Made by a program: the position numbers and the translations under genes. This document shows, in pieces, positions 23,497-34,498 of a stretch of DNA of 64,000 nt. Location: positions 147,418,922-147,482,921 of the forward strand of contig NC_133538.1 of NCBI RefSeq assembly GCF_048544455.1, written 5' to 3'. The first letter of the stretch is position 1. Each line of letters opens with the position of its first letter. This stretch comes from Silene latifolia. Lineage: Eukaryota; Streptophyta; Magnoliopsida; Caryophyllales; Caryophyllaceae. The notes beneath the pieces are model-generated. The model searched no databases and was not told the DNA's origin. It saw nothing but the letters and a program-made list of their open reading frames with translations.

Positions 23497-24759
23497 TTAC
23501 CTTAACTCAGCATCTAGCAGGCTTTTACTTACATAGTAGACTGGATGTTGCTGACCGTCCTGTTCTTTCACCAAGACTGCGCTGACTGCTGTGTCAGTGA
23601 CAGATAGGTATACTGACAAAGGCTCTCCCTTTTCTGGCTTAGCCAGTAAGGGTGGAGATGATAAATAGGATTTTAGATCCTGAAAAGCTGTCTCATGTTC
23701 ATCCGTCCACTGGAACTGTTTATTTTTTCTGAGGAGGTTATAGAATGTTTTGCATCTCTCAAAGGATCTTGATATGAAACGGTTCAGGACAGCTACCCGG
23801 CCTGTCAATTTTTGGATATCCTTGACAGACTTGGGTGACTGTAGTTCCAGGATAGCCTTTATCTGTTCAGGGCTAGCTTCTATGCCTCTCTTTATGACCA
23901 TATATCCAAGGAAATTGCCTGCAGAGACTCCAAGGTGGCATTTTGCAGGGTTCAGCTTCATGTTGTATTTTTCTAATATCTCAAATGCTATTTCTAGATG
24001 CTTCACATGATCTTCTGCATTCTTGGATTTCACCACCATGTCGTCTATGTATACTTCCATGATGTCACCTATCTGGTCTTTAAACATCATGTTGACCAGG
24101 CACTGGTACGTTGCCCCTGCATTCTTCAGGCCGAAAGGCATGGCAGTGTAACAGTATATGCCTCGGTCTGTAATGAATGCAGTACTCTCCTGGTCAGCAG
24201 GGTGCATCTTTATTTGATTGAATCCACTGGAAGCATCCATGAATGTCAGCATTTCGTGGCCTGCTGTGGCGTCTACCATGGCATCAATATGAGACAGGGG
24301 GAATGGATCTTTAGGACAGGCTTTGTTCAGGTCAGTGTAGTCTACACAGAATCTCCACTTCCCATTCTTTTTATGGACAACAACTACGTTAGCCAGCCGC
24401 TCAGGGTACATTACTTCCCTGATCATCCCCATATCCAAGAGTTTCTCTACTTCCTCGTTTATTATGGTATTTCTTTCAGCTGCAAATTTGTGTCTTTTCT
24501 GCTGTATAGGCTTAAAAGATCTGTCAATATTGAGCTTATAAGTAATTATATCAGCGCTAAATCCAGTTATATCAAAATGTGACCAAGCAAACCAAGATGA
24601 TTTATTTTTAAAGAATTTTACCAGTTCAGGCTTGACACTATCTGGTGCGTCAGATCCTATCAAAACATACCTGTCAGGGTACTCAGGGTCTAGGATTACC
24701 TGATATGTTTCCATTCTGGGAGGTGCCACATAGGTGCTCCTGACAGGGTACTGTGATTG
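23497..24759 (-). pseudogene. pol: Tat B reverse transcriptase
   Basis: A single open frame of 410 codons from ATG 24729 (earlier codons lie in the same frame back to a stop at 24760). RT motifs in order: WRFCVDYTDLNKACPKDPFP, FMDASSGFNQIKM, TAMPFGLKNAGATYQ and the catalytic YIDDMVVKSK, then the connection region with LGYMVIKRGIEASPEQI. The sequence is characteristic of the Tat clade. The catalytic aspartates are present. It is the best preserved part of Tat B, but an in-frame TAG at 24760-24762 separates it from protease. Confidence 0.9.
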
Positions 24760-25414
24760 CTATGCCAGGAACTTACCTGCCTTGGAAGGCTTCAAGGCTG
24801 CTGTGTAGCATTCCTGGGCTGTCTTGTGATCCTCTTTGATTGTGGCTATGCCCCAGTCTGTTGGTATCTTGATACACTGGTGATAGGTTAATGGTACGGC
24901 CTTGACATTGTGAATCCAGGGTCTGCCCAGGATAGCATTGTAGGATGACAGGCAGTCAAGGACTCCAAATTTCTCATAAGATGGAGACTCCTTCCACGTA
25001 GGTTGGGAGGTGGATTTCTCCAAGAGTGCTCCTGGTTTCACAACTGAATCCTACTAGGACGCTGGATTTCTTGATGATTTGGTCCTCGTTGATCTTCATG
25101 GCTTTTAGTACGTCAAGCATGATCAGGTTCACTGAGCTGCCTCCGTCTACCAGGATCCTTCTTACTGTGGCTGTTCTAATCTGCATAGAAATTACCAGGC
25201 CATCATGATGAACATCAGGGATGCCCACTAGGTCACAATCATTGAAAGTGATTGTTGGAACATGATTCGGCTTGCAGGGTGATGCAGTCCTTGGTGTCAT
25301 GGGTATCTTCTTTGCTGCTGAGCTTGTCAGGCCGCAAATCTCCGAACCGCCAGATATGAATTTTACTTCATAGATTGGTGGTGGTGGAGGGAGGCTACGA
25401 TCCTGCTTATGCTC
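24760..25414 (-). pseudogene. pol: Tat B protease region
   Basis: Frame 25300-24974 contains the aspartic protease active site as ILVDGGSSVNLI (DGG variant usual in Tat elements). A frameshift near 25000 leads to frame 25041-24760 with LDCLSSYNAILGRPWIHN, the conserved C-terminal protease/linker motif. A stop at 25415-25417 separates it from gag in the same frame, either a decayed codon or the gag/pol boundary. Would process gag-pol. Confidence 0.8.
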
Positions 25415-26826
25415 CTAATTCTCTTTATCCTGGTTTGCATTCCTGCCTTTCGTCTTGATCAGGTCTTTCAAGTATCCTGATTTTAGCAGGTAGACCACTT
25501 CCTTCCTCAGGGTAAAACAATCATCCGTGGTGTGTCTAATATCCATGTGAAATTCACACCATTTTGAATTGTCTCTTCTGGGATTTGGATTTTCTGACTT
25601 CCTAGGCCATCTAACAACTGATCCTATGTTGTCAAGTCTCTGGATCAATCCTGCAATATCAACACTGAAGTTATGTTCGGAGATAGGTGGATAAACTTTA
25701 ACCTTACCTTGATACTCATGAGCCAGGTTGACTTCTGACTGATCTGGCCTGGAATATGGAGTAGGTCTATAGTTGTTTCCTTTGTTGCTCATCCTATTGC
25801 TCCTTTCATGATCCTTTGGTCTACCGGGTGATCCAAGTTTATAGCTTTTATCTTCTTTCAGCCTGATGAAAGCAGGAGTCTTGGCCTGAACATCTTCGAA
25901 GGTGTGGCAGGGATACTTACTGAGTTCATTGTATAAGTTACTATATGGTAGTAACCTCTGTTTGAATGCTTCCACTGCTGTTCCAACGTCACACCTAGGT
26001 ATGGATACTTTCTCCTTGTTGAATCTTGTAAAAAATGTCCTGAGAGTTTCATCAGGCTTCTGTGTAACTCGGTAAAGGTCACTGGATCGTTTCTCCAACT
26101 CCCTGCTACTCGCGAACTGCTGGTTGAAGTTGTTGACCAGGTTGGCAAAGGAATGGATGCTCCCAGTTGGCAGGTTGATGTACCATTGCAGAGCAGGGCC
26201 ACTCAGGGTCGTTCCAAATCCCTTGCACATGCAAACTTGTCTGAACTCGCTGGGAATAGATGCAGCTAGCATTTTCTTCTTGTAAAGAGCCACGTGATTT
26301 TGTGGATCCGTGGTTCCATCATAGACCCTCATGGATGGAATTGTGAACTTCTTGGGCAGGTCTACCTTTGCTATTTCGTCTATAAAAGGCGAATCAGCAT
26401 AGCTGTCAGGGGCAGCTTCTTCCATACTGGCAGGTACTCCGGGTATCTTATCGAATTTTTCATTGAGTTTCTTGATCTCCTGAACCACTGCCATCATGAT
26501 GACTGCTGCGGATTCATCAGGTTTCTCCTTATCATCTTTTAGCTCATCATCACCATCAACATTTCAACATTAATGGATTTAGGAATACTTGTGCTCCCAA
26601 AACTGGAAAATTCAATATTTTTAATGATTGATGAAAATAGGGTTCCCGGTTGGAATCTAGAGCCTGCCCCTTGGGTTTTTTCTAATTTTTGTTTTAAAGC
26701 TGACTCAGATTCTTTCAGTTGCAGGATTTCTGCCTCAGTTTGGGCTACTTTTTCTTTTAGGCTTTCCCATTCAGCGACTTGTTGGAGAGCTGCATTCAAT
26801 TGTCCTTCAATGATGGGTTGGGCCAT
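25415..26826 (-). pseudogene. gag: Tat B gag
   Basis: Begins at ATG 26826, 57 bases after the primer site, with a coiled coil (LNAALQQVAEWESLKEKVAQ). A frameshift near 26560 moves reading to the frame that runs to 25415. The main frame has the capsid core FTIPSMRVYDGTTDPQNHV, GPALQWYINLPTGSI and RTFFTRFNKEKVSI, and near its end the clade-specific knuckle CEFHMDIRHTTDDC (CX2HX4HX4C). The encoded protein forms particles. It shares little sequence with Tat A gag, so the two elements are different families. Confidence 0.85.
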
Positions 26827-26883
26827 TTTCGTAGGATTTTTGAATTTTTGTAAGGTAAGAAAAAAGGTTTTAAAGAGCTAGAT

Positions 26884-26901
26884 GCCCCACGGTGGGCGCC
26901 A
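26884..26901 (-). promoter_or_regulatory. Primer binding site of Tat B
   Basis: Minus-strand TGGCGCCCACCGTGGGGC follows the 5' LTR after two bases. Differs from the Tat A primer. Confidence 0.75.
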
Positions 26902-26903
26902 AT

Positions 26904-27551
26904 TGTTTTGTGTGGATTTTGCGTAAGGCGAAATCAGGTCAGGGTAGAGTTGTGTAAGGTTAACTAGCTCTAGATAGTCTGTTGGTCAGGTCGTCAGGGT
27001 ATAATAATAAGCTGTAAATGAAATAACGACAATAATAATAAGACAAAGAATTTTGTACGTGGAAAACCCTTGAATGGGAAAAAACCACGGGCAACAAGCC
27101 AGGAGAGGATTTAACTATGTAATTTTGGGAGAATAATTGTATGACAATAACAATGTTTGTATTTCTCTATGTATTGCGTATGCTTCTTCTTGTGTGTGAA
27201 TGAGATGCTTCTAATATCTTCAAAGTATTCTTTATATAGACATCTTCCCTGAACGGCTGCTTGATACGATATTAAATGCAGACTATTCTCCATTATTACC
27301 AGTAATAATTGCTAATTATTCCTCCCTTAATCACTGCATTTACTGCGAAATCTTCACACTTAATGTTGCGTATATAATTCCTTTATAACACGCGTATATG
27401 GTCTAATATCGTCCTGATATTTTGGCCGTTGTCCTCTCCATGGCCTGGCGCCTATCTTCATGTGCCTTGATAGCCTGTCACTTTGACAGACTGACAGTCA
27501 GGTTTAGATGAGATACTGATCAGGAAGGTCTGCGGATTTCCAGGCCTAACA
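26904..27551 (-). repeat. Tat B 5' LTR, 648 bp
   Basis: Identical boundaries and length to 17635-18282. The TATA-like element lies at about 27230-27239 on the minus strand. Right flank ACCCC. Confidence 0.9.
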
Positions 27552-27556
27552 ACCCC

Positions 27557-28359
27557 AGCATCATCTAGTTTATTTCTAAACACCCATCTGGTTCCAATTA
27601 CAGATCGATCTTTGGGTCTAGGAACTAAGTGCCAAACTTTGTTCCGTTTGAATTGTTGAAACTCTTCTTGCGTAGCTATAATCCAATCTGATTCCGCGAG
27701 AGATTCCTTGATATTTGTTGGTTCGATCGTTGAGAGGAATGAATAAAAAGAGCAAAAGTTATTCAAGGACCTTCGTGTTTGAACAACTCTCTGAAGGTTG
27801 CCAAGAATGTTATCCATTGGATGTGAACTCTTATATTTCTATTTTATTGAAGTACTTGGTTCTTCATTAATTGAACTTGATCCAACTTCATTTGACTCAG
27901 AATTGAAGGACGTTCCCCCTGAATCCAATTCTGGTGTTGTAGTAAAGTCGGGTATAACTTCGTACTCATTACCTTGATTTGGATTCAATGTTATAGTAAC
28001 ATCATCTATAACGTTGGACTGGGAATCCTTATCTTGAGACAATGTTATAGTATCATCAACTATAACTTTAGTTTTCTTCTTTTTATCTTTTAAAGAATGA
28101 TCAATCTCATCATTTATTCCTTTAATCTCACTATCCTCAGTTTCCAATTCTGGTGGATCATCTCTGGAAAGACGAAAATCAGGTTCATCCATGTCTTCTT
28201 CCTCATCTTGTAAGGGCTTATCAAACATATTATCTTCATCAAAAATATTGTGAATACTTTCTTCAATGCAAAGCGTTCTTTTATTGAAGACCTTATAAGC
28301 TTTGCTATGATCCGAATATCCTATAAAAATAGCCTCATCACTCCTAGGGTCAAACTTAC
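27557..28359 (-). pseudogene. pol: Sirevirus integrase/RT linker and RT N-terminus
   Basis: Minus-strand reading begins after a frameshift from integrase with LSKFDPRSDEAIFIGYSDHS and SIHNIFDEDNMFDKPL. An acidic linker of about 130 residues follows (28228-27839) ending in a stop, then the RT N-terminus (27817 on) with ESDWIIATQEEFQQF, WHLVPRPKDRSVIGTRW and VFRNKLDDAG, where Tat B interrupts it. The linker contains two near-identical nucleotide segments (27985-28074) encoding VIDDVTITL and VIVDDTITL; the same DNA motif recurs in gag and LTR of this element. Confidence 0.8.
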
Positions 28360-29104
28360 TTAACCTATTTTTGCCATTGTTATGAACAAAACACTTACTC
28401 CCAAAACAACGAAGATGAGAGATATAGGTTTACGACCTCTTAGAAGTTCATAAGGGGTTTTCTTAAGGATAGGTCTTATCATAGCACGATTATGAATATA
28501 ACATGAAGTACTAATGGCTTCAGCCCAAAAATTACGAGGTAGACCACTACACAAGAGCATTGTACAAGCCATATTTTCTAGTGTTCTATTCATACGCTCG
28601 ACCACACCGTTTTGTTGAGGAGTTCGCGGTGCAGAAAAGTTATGTCCTACACCATTAACTCTACAATATTCTATAAAGGCTTGATTATAAAATTCGGTGT
28701 CATGATCCGTACGAATAGACACGAGGTTAGTCTTATATTTATTTTGAACAAGTTTCATAAGACAAGCAAACTCATCAAAAGTCTCATCTTTTGAATAAAG
28801 AAAGATAGGCCATACATACCTTGAGTAATCATCTACGAGGACGAAGACATACCTGGATCCTCCTCTACTCCTTACCTTCATGGGACCACACAAGTCCATA
28901 TGTATTAGTTCTAAAGCTTGATTCGTGCTTACCACTCTTTTAGGTTTGAAAGATGATCTCACATGTTTTCATCGAGCACAAGTGTCACACATCTTATCTT
29001 GATCGAACCTGATTTTAGCTAGTCCTTCAACCAAGTCCCATCTCTTAAGTTTACTCAAAATAGGTGAGCTAATGTGACCAACACACTTGTGCCACAAACA
29101 AGGA
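28360..29104 (-). pseudogene. pol: Sirevirus integrase
   Basis: The piece begins at the chromovirus-like insertion with the second half of the HHCC domain (VEGLAKIRFDQDKMCDTCA, then a stop) and continues from 28962 with the catalytic core. IHMDLCGPMKV, RTDHDTEFYNQAF and NGVVERMNRTLENMA give the D, D, E triad. WAEAISTSCYIHNR and KTPYELLRGRKP follow, and the frame is lost near 28430. The N-terminal HHCC half lies beyond 39886. Would integrate cDNA; inactive here because of stops and the insertion. Confidence 0.85.
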
Positions 29105-29109
29105 TCATC

Positions 29110-29280
29110 TGTAATACTACGGTTTTCTATGTCTATGGGTACTCTATCGAATGGAACTTACTCTATCGAGTACGTTTTGTTATTGTCTATTTGATTATCA
29201 TTGCCTCGGGTAACCGAGACGGTAGCATTCTCATGTCATAAGTTGTCTTGGTAAGGCACTTGGAGTATGGGGGTGTTACA
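29110..29280 (+). repeat. 5' LTR of chromovirus-like element, internally deleted
   Basis: Starts TGTAATACTACGG and ends GGGGGTGTTACA like the 3' LTR, but about 1,230 bp are missing between ACTCTATCGAGTA and CGTTTTGTTATTG. The two breakpoints share AGTA. Confidence 0.85.
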
Positions 29281-29283
29281 AAT

Positions 29284-29295
29284 TGGTATCAGAGC
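29284..29295 (+). promoter_or_regulatory. Primer binding site, initiator tRNA-Met type
   Basis: TGGTATCAGAGC three bases after the LTR, the classic plant initiator-Met primer site. Confidence 0.85.
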
Positions 29296-29724
29296 GACGA
29301 TCCTGAAACCTGTAACCAATGAACCTAATGAACATAGGGAGTCAAACTAAAATGAACTCGGGTAGGAGTTGTAGGAGCTAATGCAAAGACTTGGGAGACG
29401 TCCTAAGGTCGCGAACTCGCCCTACAACTTTAAACCGGTCACTATGGGGTGTCATGGAATCGCTATGTGTTTACTAATGTTCTATTGCGTATGTTGGATG
29501 ATGTGTTGTATGAATATGTTAGATGGATGGGTGTTATATGATTCAATTGAGGTGTGGTGGAAAAGATGAAGGTAATTGTTCATGACAACATGAATTGTGG
29601 CGGAGATCGCTACTAGTTACTATTGTTTATATGCATATGATTGGATGAATAAATTGTATGAATACGGGTATGAATATGATCTATGAATTGGTTTAAAAAG
29701 ATGAAGCAAGGAATTACATGAGAA
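29296..29724 (+). other. Leader of chromovirus-like element, to LINE target site
   Basis: No gene. The last 14 bases (29711-29724, GAATTACATGAGAA) are the LINE's target duplication, repeated at 34485-34498. Confidence 0.6.
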
Positions 29725-29798
29725 AACAAAACCCTAGAGAGAGAAAGCCTATGACTGCGTAGAGAGAGAAAGCGAAGTTTGACCTAGATTCCGCGCCT

Positions 29799-31070
29799 AT
29801 GGCGAGGAAATCTAACCTTCAACGACAGCGGGAGATGTCTTTACGTGGATGGAGCATCCCTGCTAAGCAAATTCAGACGTCCATTAATGATGAAGAAATG
29901 AACGTAACCAAAGAAGGAAACCCTACTGAGATTCATGTCGGCCCTGATTTTGATATGAATGGAAAGATGAAAAATGTTAAGGAAATTGTTGGTATCCCTG
30001 AACTAGTTGTTGAAACGGATAGTGAGGATGAATCTATCCATGAGGATGAAGACGATGTGCAGGAAGAGGAGGAAACAGTAGTGTCTGAAACGCAGGAAAC
30101 AGAGTCTGGGGAGGATGATGATGCCAAAACAGAGTGCGATGAGATGTTATAAATCCAACCTGAGGATGTGGAGGAAGAGATAGAATACTGGAACCAGGCG
30201 GTGATGTGCTTCATATTGGGTGCTAATCCGCCATGGGAGGTGGTGGGATTTATTAGGCGTATTTGGACAAAATTTAACATTGACAAAATTTCCTTCCTTC
30301 CAAATGGTGTATTCTTGGTTAGGTTTAAGTCACTGGAGATGAAGGAGAAAGTCTTATTGTCAGGGCACTATTTTTTTGATAACAAGCCAATGATAGTCAA
30401 GGAATGGACGAAGGATCTTGAATTAACAAAAGCTAATGTCAAGTCTGTCCCTGCCTGGATACGCTTGCATAACTTACCCATTAAGTTCTGGGGTAAGAGT
30501 CTGCCAAAGATTTCAAGTTTGGTGGGCAAATATGTGAAAAGTGATCAGGCTACAAATGAGAGGACGAGATTAGGCTTTGCAAGAGTGATGGTGGAGAAAA
30601 TGGTGGATCAGCCTCTTCCATCATAAATTTTGTTTAAAGATGAAAAAGGAGATGTGATTAAAGTGGAGGTAGAATATGAATGGAGGCCTATTACTTGCAG
30701 TAAGTGTCAAGGAATGGGTCATGATGGGGACCAATGCAAAAGAGTAGAGCAAAGAAAGAAAGTAGTTGTGACCACTAGGAAAGTATGGAGACCTGTTTCT
30801 AAGAAAACTCCTGAGCAGCAGGCACATGAAGCTGTTATTGATACAGTCCTGGTGGAACAAGCAGGTGGTAAGTCTCCAGTCAAGGATGGTCAAATTTTAA
30901 CTCCCCCAATTAAGAGATTGACTATTCTTAATAGGAGAAGAGAGGAGACTGGTGGATATAGTAAAGTGGACTTTGGAGCTCAATCCTATAATGAGGTTGC
31001 TTCTTCTCCACCCCCAATGAAGTCAGGTGTAAATGGTAATAAATTCTCCCCTACACATTCACATGGATAG
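29799..31070 (+). pseudogene. LINE ORF1 (DUF4283 and zinc knuckle RNA-binding protein)
   Basis: One frame of 424 codons with two in-frame TAA stops (30150-30152 and 30624-30626). A basic N-terminus MARKSNLQRQREMSLRGW is followed by a strongly acidic segment (residues 65-118), a DUF4283 domain (about 124-240, with WNQAVMCFILGANPPW and LHNLPIKFWGKSLPKISSL) and a CCHC knuckle CSKCQGMGHDGDQC at residues 300-313. In plant L1 elements this protein binds the element RNA. Its end overlaps the start of ORF2 in ATGGATAG. Confidence 0.85.
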
Positions 31071-34000
31071 TATTGGTTTTTGGAACATTAGGGGTATGAA
31101 TAGAGTAGGGAAACAGAAAAGTATTAATTATTTCTTACAGAATAAAGGTATAGGCTTATTTGGTCTATTGGAAACAAAAATCAAGAATAAAATTTTTTCA
31201 AAGGCTGTTAATAGTTTCAATAATGGATGGTGTATTTCTACTAATAATGGATATCATAGTGGAGGAAGAATTTGGATTTTATGGCAACCAAAGATGTTTA
31301 GAGTGAATTTTATTGAGTACAATGCACAGTTCATTCATATGAAGGTTGAATCTTTGCTTGACAAAGGCATATGCTACTTGACCATGGTCTATGCCTTCAA
31401 TGGCATTCAAGATAGAGCTTCTCTTTGGAATCATCTGAGGAAGATTGCTGGGCAGACACAAGGGCCATGGGCCATAGCAGGTGATTTTAACTGTATCTTA
31501 GCTGCCAGTGAGAGATATGGGGGTGCATCCACTATGGCTGAAATGAAACCTTTTAGGAGATGTGTTGTGGACTGTGAGGTGGTGGATATTACTGCTACTG
31601 GCTCCCTGTACACCTGGAATAACAAGCAGAGACTTGAGGAGAGAATTTATAGCAGGATAGATAGATTTTTAGTTAATAAAGAATGGTGTGATCTATATCC
31701 TGAAAAATATGCTCATTTCTTGCCAGAGGGTTTATTTGACCCCTCGCCATGTCTGATAAGGAGTTCTACCAATATGAGGGGCAAAAGCAGTTTCAAATAC
31801 CTCAATATGTGGGGCAGCTCTAAAGAGTTTCTCAACATTGTGAAGAAGTATTGGGACAGAGGCATAGAGGGTACTCCTCTCTATAAATTGACCACAAATC
31901 TGAAGGGACTCAAAGCCGGACTGTATCAGCTGAATAGGGATGCTTTTAGTGATATTAAAAAGGCAATAGCAAAGCTGCAGCAGGAGGTTGAGGGTCTACA
32001 GGCTCAATTGGGCAGGGATCCTGACAATATGCAGCTTCAGCAGCAGGAGTTTGAGGCTTACCAGGAGCTTAAGATTAAGAGCCTGGCTAGGGATAGCTTT
32101 CTGCATCAAAGAGCTAAGAGTGTCTGGATCAAGGAAGGGGATACTAACTCTGCTTATTTCCATAATTCTATCAGGCACAGAAGGAATAAGAATAGGGTGA
32201 TCTTGATTGAGGATATGGATGGCAACCTGTGTGAGTCTCCTGATAAGGTACAAAATGCTTTTCTGAACTATAAGCACCTGCTGGGCTCTAGTCAAGGGGT
32301 GCAGAAAATCCACAGCAAGATCATTGATTAAGGGCCTAGGTGTTCTGAAGCTCATTCTGCTACTTTACTTAGACCTGTCACTGGTGAAGAGGTCAAGGAT
32401 ATTCTTTTTAGTATCCCTGATGTCAAATCTCCGGGTCCAGATGGGTATACTAGCAGGTTTTTCAAAGATGCTTGGGGAGAGATAGGCAAGGATGTTATCA
32501 TAGCAGTGCTTGACTTCTTCCAACATGGTAAGATCTTGAAACAAATTAATGCAATTAATCTCACTATGGTGCCCAAATGTGATAGACCTCAATCTGTACT
32601 GCAATTCCGTCCCATTGCTTGCTGCAATGTTGTATACAAGGTCATATCAAAGCTTCTATGTGCTAGGTTGGCTGAGGTCCTCCCTTGCATTGTAGACAAG
32701 AACCAAGGAGCCTTTATTCAACACAGAAGCATTCAAGAGAACATCTTGATATGTCAAGACTTGATTAGACTGTATGAAAGTCCTTCCTCCTCTCCTAGGT
32801 GTATGTTTAAAATTCATCTACAAAAAGCCTATGACACTGTTGAATGGGAGTTTGTGGACAAGCTAATGATCATGCTGAAATTCCCTTTGAAATTTAGAGT
32901 CCTGGTAATGCAATGCATTACTACTACTTCCTTCTCAATATCTCTGAATGGTGAGATGTTTGGGTTCTTTCCAGGGAAGAGGGGTCTGAGACAAGGAGAC
33001 CCTCTTTCTCCCCTTATCTTCACCCTCTGTATGGAGTACTTGACTAGAACTCTTAAATATGCAGCTGCTAGATATGACTTTGCTTTCCACCCTATGTGCA
33101 AGGAAATGGGACTTACAAATCTGATGTTTGCTGATGATGTCTTGATGTTTAGTAAGGGGGATGCTAAGTCAATGATGTTGCTACTGAGATCATTCTCTAC
33201 TTTTTCAAGACCTACAGGCCTTAAAATTAGTGCTGCAAAGTCTAATGCTTATTTTTGTGGAGTTTCTGATCAACTTAAGCAAGAGATTCTAAGTGTGTCT
33301 GGTTTGAAAGAGGGGGAGCTGCCTTTCAGGTACTTAGGCCTGCCTATTCAAACTACCAGACTGCAGAAGAAAGACTGTGAATGCCTAGTGGAAAAAATAT
33401 GCTCCAAAATCCATGGCTATGGAGCTAGGAAGTTCTCCTTTGCAGGAAGACTGACTTTGGTGCAAGCTGTTCTAAAGAGCCTGTGCTCCTACTGGGCCTC
33501 TTTGTTTGTGCTGCCCAAAGGGATAATACAAAGAGTTGAAGCTACCTGCAGGAATTTCTTGTGGGATGGGGGTACTGAGTATAGGAGAGCTCCATTGGTG
33601 GCTTGGGACAAGGTGTGCAGGACTAAAGAGGAAGGGGGTTTGGGTTTACAGGATATGGAGATGTGGAATAAAGCTCTAGTTGGGAGACTAGTGGACTGGA
33701 TTTATGAAGGTAGGAATTCTGTCTGGGTCAAGTGGGTGGAATGTAATCATCTTAAAGGAAGGACTTGGTCTGATTATGAGCCTAGTACTAATTCTAGTTT
33801 GGTGTGGAGACGTATATGCAGGGTCAAAACTGAACTAGCAGCTGGATACTTGACTGGCAAATGGCATGACCAACCTAATGGTTATTCTCCTGCTAGCTAT
33901 TACAGATGGTTAAGAGGGGTTCAGCCTAAGGTTTGTTGGCATCCTGTGATTTGGAATCCCTGGAACATTCTTAAACATATGGGTTCGTGATGCTCTGAAA

Positions 34001-34288
34001 ACAAAAAGCAGGATTCTGCAATATGATGCTACAGATGATGCTGATTGTATGCTGTGCGAGCAAGGAATTGAAACTCAGGAACATTTGTTTTTTGACTGTT
34101 TTTATAGCAGACGAGTTATCCATGCTATAAATCAGGTGATGGGAGGAGTGCTAGCTACACACGATTTGTTGGAATGGAGTATGCATCATAATGGTTCCCA
34201 GGTTCAGAAAAGAGTATTTTTTGCAATGCTTGTGTGTTTGATTTATCAGATATGGCGGCAAAGGAATAAGTGCAGAGTGGAAATGTAA
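31063..34288 (+). pseudogene. LINE ORF2: endonuclease, reverse transcriptase, zf-RVT
   Basis: From ATG 31063: an APE-type endonuclease (FWNIRGMNRVGKQKSI, LLETKIKN, GDFNCILAASER near residue 140), then RT with FRPIACCNVVYKVISKLL, LRQGDPLSPLIFTLCMEY and FADDVLMF near residue 690, then a C-terminal zf-RVT (CMLCEQGIETQEHLFFDC). Defects: in-frame TAA at 32329-32331 (codon 423), a frameshift near 33975 with a few residues lost, and motif A reads KIHLQKAYD with His at residue 585 where the family has the catalytic Asp. Even with the stop read through, RT would be inactive. An in-frame ATG at 31033 lies upstream; 31063 matches the conserved start. Confidence 0.9.
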
Positions 34289-34498
34289 GTTCGCAGGCCT
34301 GAAAAGCTTAGCACACTGATCATACAGGAGAATAGAGCAAGAATCAGGAGTAGGGACTTAAAGCTTTTGAAACATGATGATGTTGAATGGTTACATAGCA
34401 TAAATCTATTGTAATTATCCTATATGACTCTTGTACTATGATATCCATTTATTAATATATTCTTACATTTTACCAAAAAAAAAAGAATTACATGAGAA

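Larger units (their letters stand above)
17635..27551 (-). mobile_element. Tat-type gypsy element 'Tat B' with antisense ORF
   Basis: Structurally complete: LTRs of 648 bp at 17635-18282 (3') and 26904-27551 (5'), primer site, gag, protease, RT, RNase H, integrase, polypurine tract, and a spliced ORF on the opposite strand between integrase and 3' LTR. Flanks are ACCTC (17630-17634) and ACCCC (27552-27556), a 5-bp duplication with one change. It interrupts the Sirevirus RT. The two LTRs show some two dozen differences by eye, so it is older than Tat A, and each coding region has stops or frameshifts. Confidence 0.9.
29725..34484 (+). mobile_element. Near full-length plant L1-type LINE, 4.76 kb
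   Basis: Flanked by a perfect 14-bp target duplication (29711-29724 and 34485-34498), with a short 5' UTR, ORF1, ORF2 and a 3' tail of ten A (34475-34484). These are the hallmarks of target-primed reverse transcription. The intact 5' part and perfect duplication suggest a fairly young insertion, but both ORFs have stops. It lies in the leader of the chromovirus-like element. Confidence 0.95.

Noticed and set aside
23998-24582. 194-codon open frame on the plus strand
   Set aside because: Exact antisense of the Tat B reverse transcriptase, whose minus-strand frame has all RT motifs. A shadow.
29284-29295. tRNA-like sequences at primer binding sites
   Set aside because: Only the 12-20 base 3'-complement of a tRNA is present; no cloverleaf or Pol III boxes, so these are primer sites and not tRNA genes.
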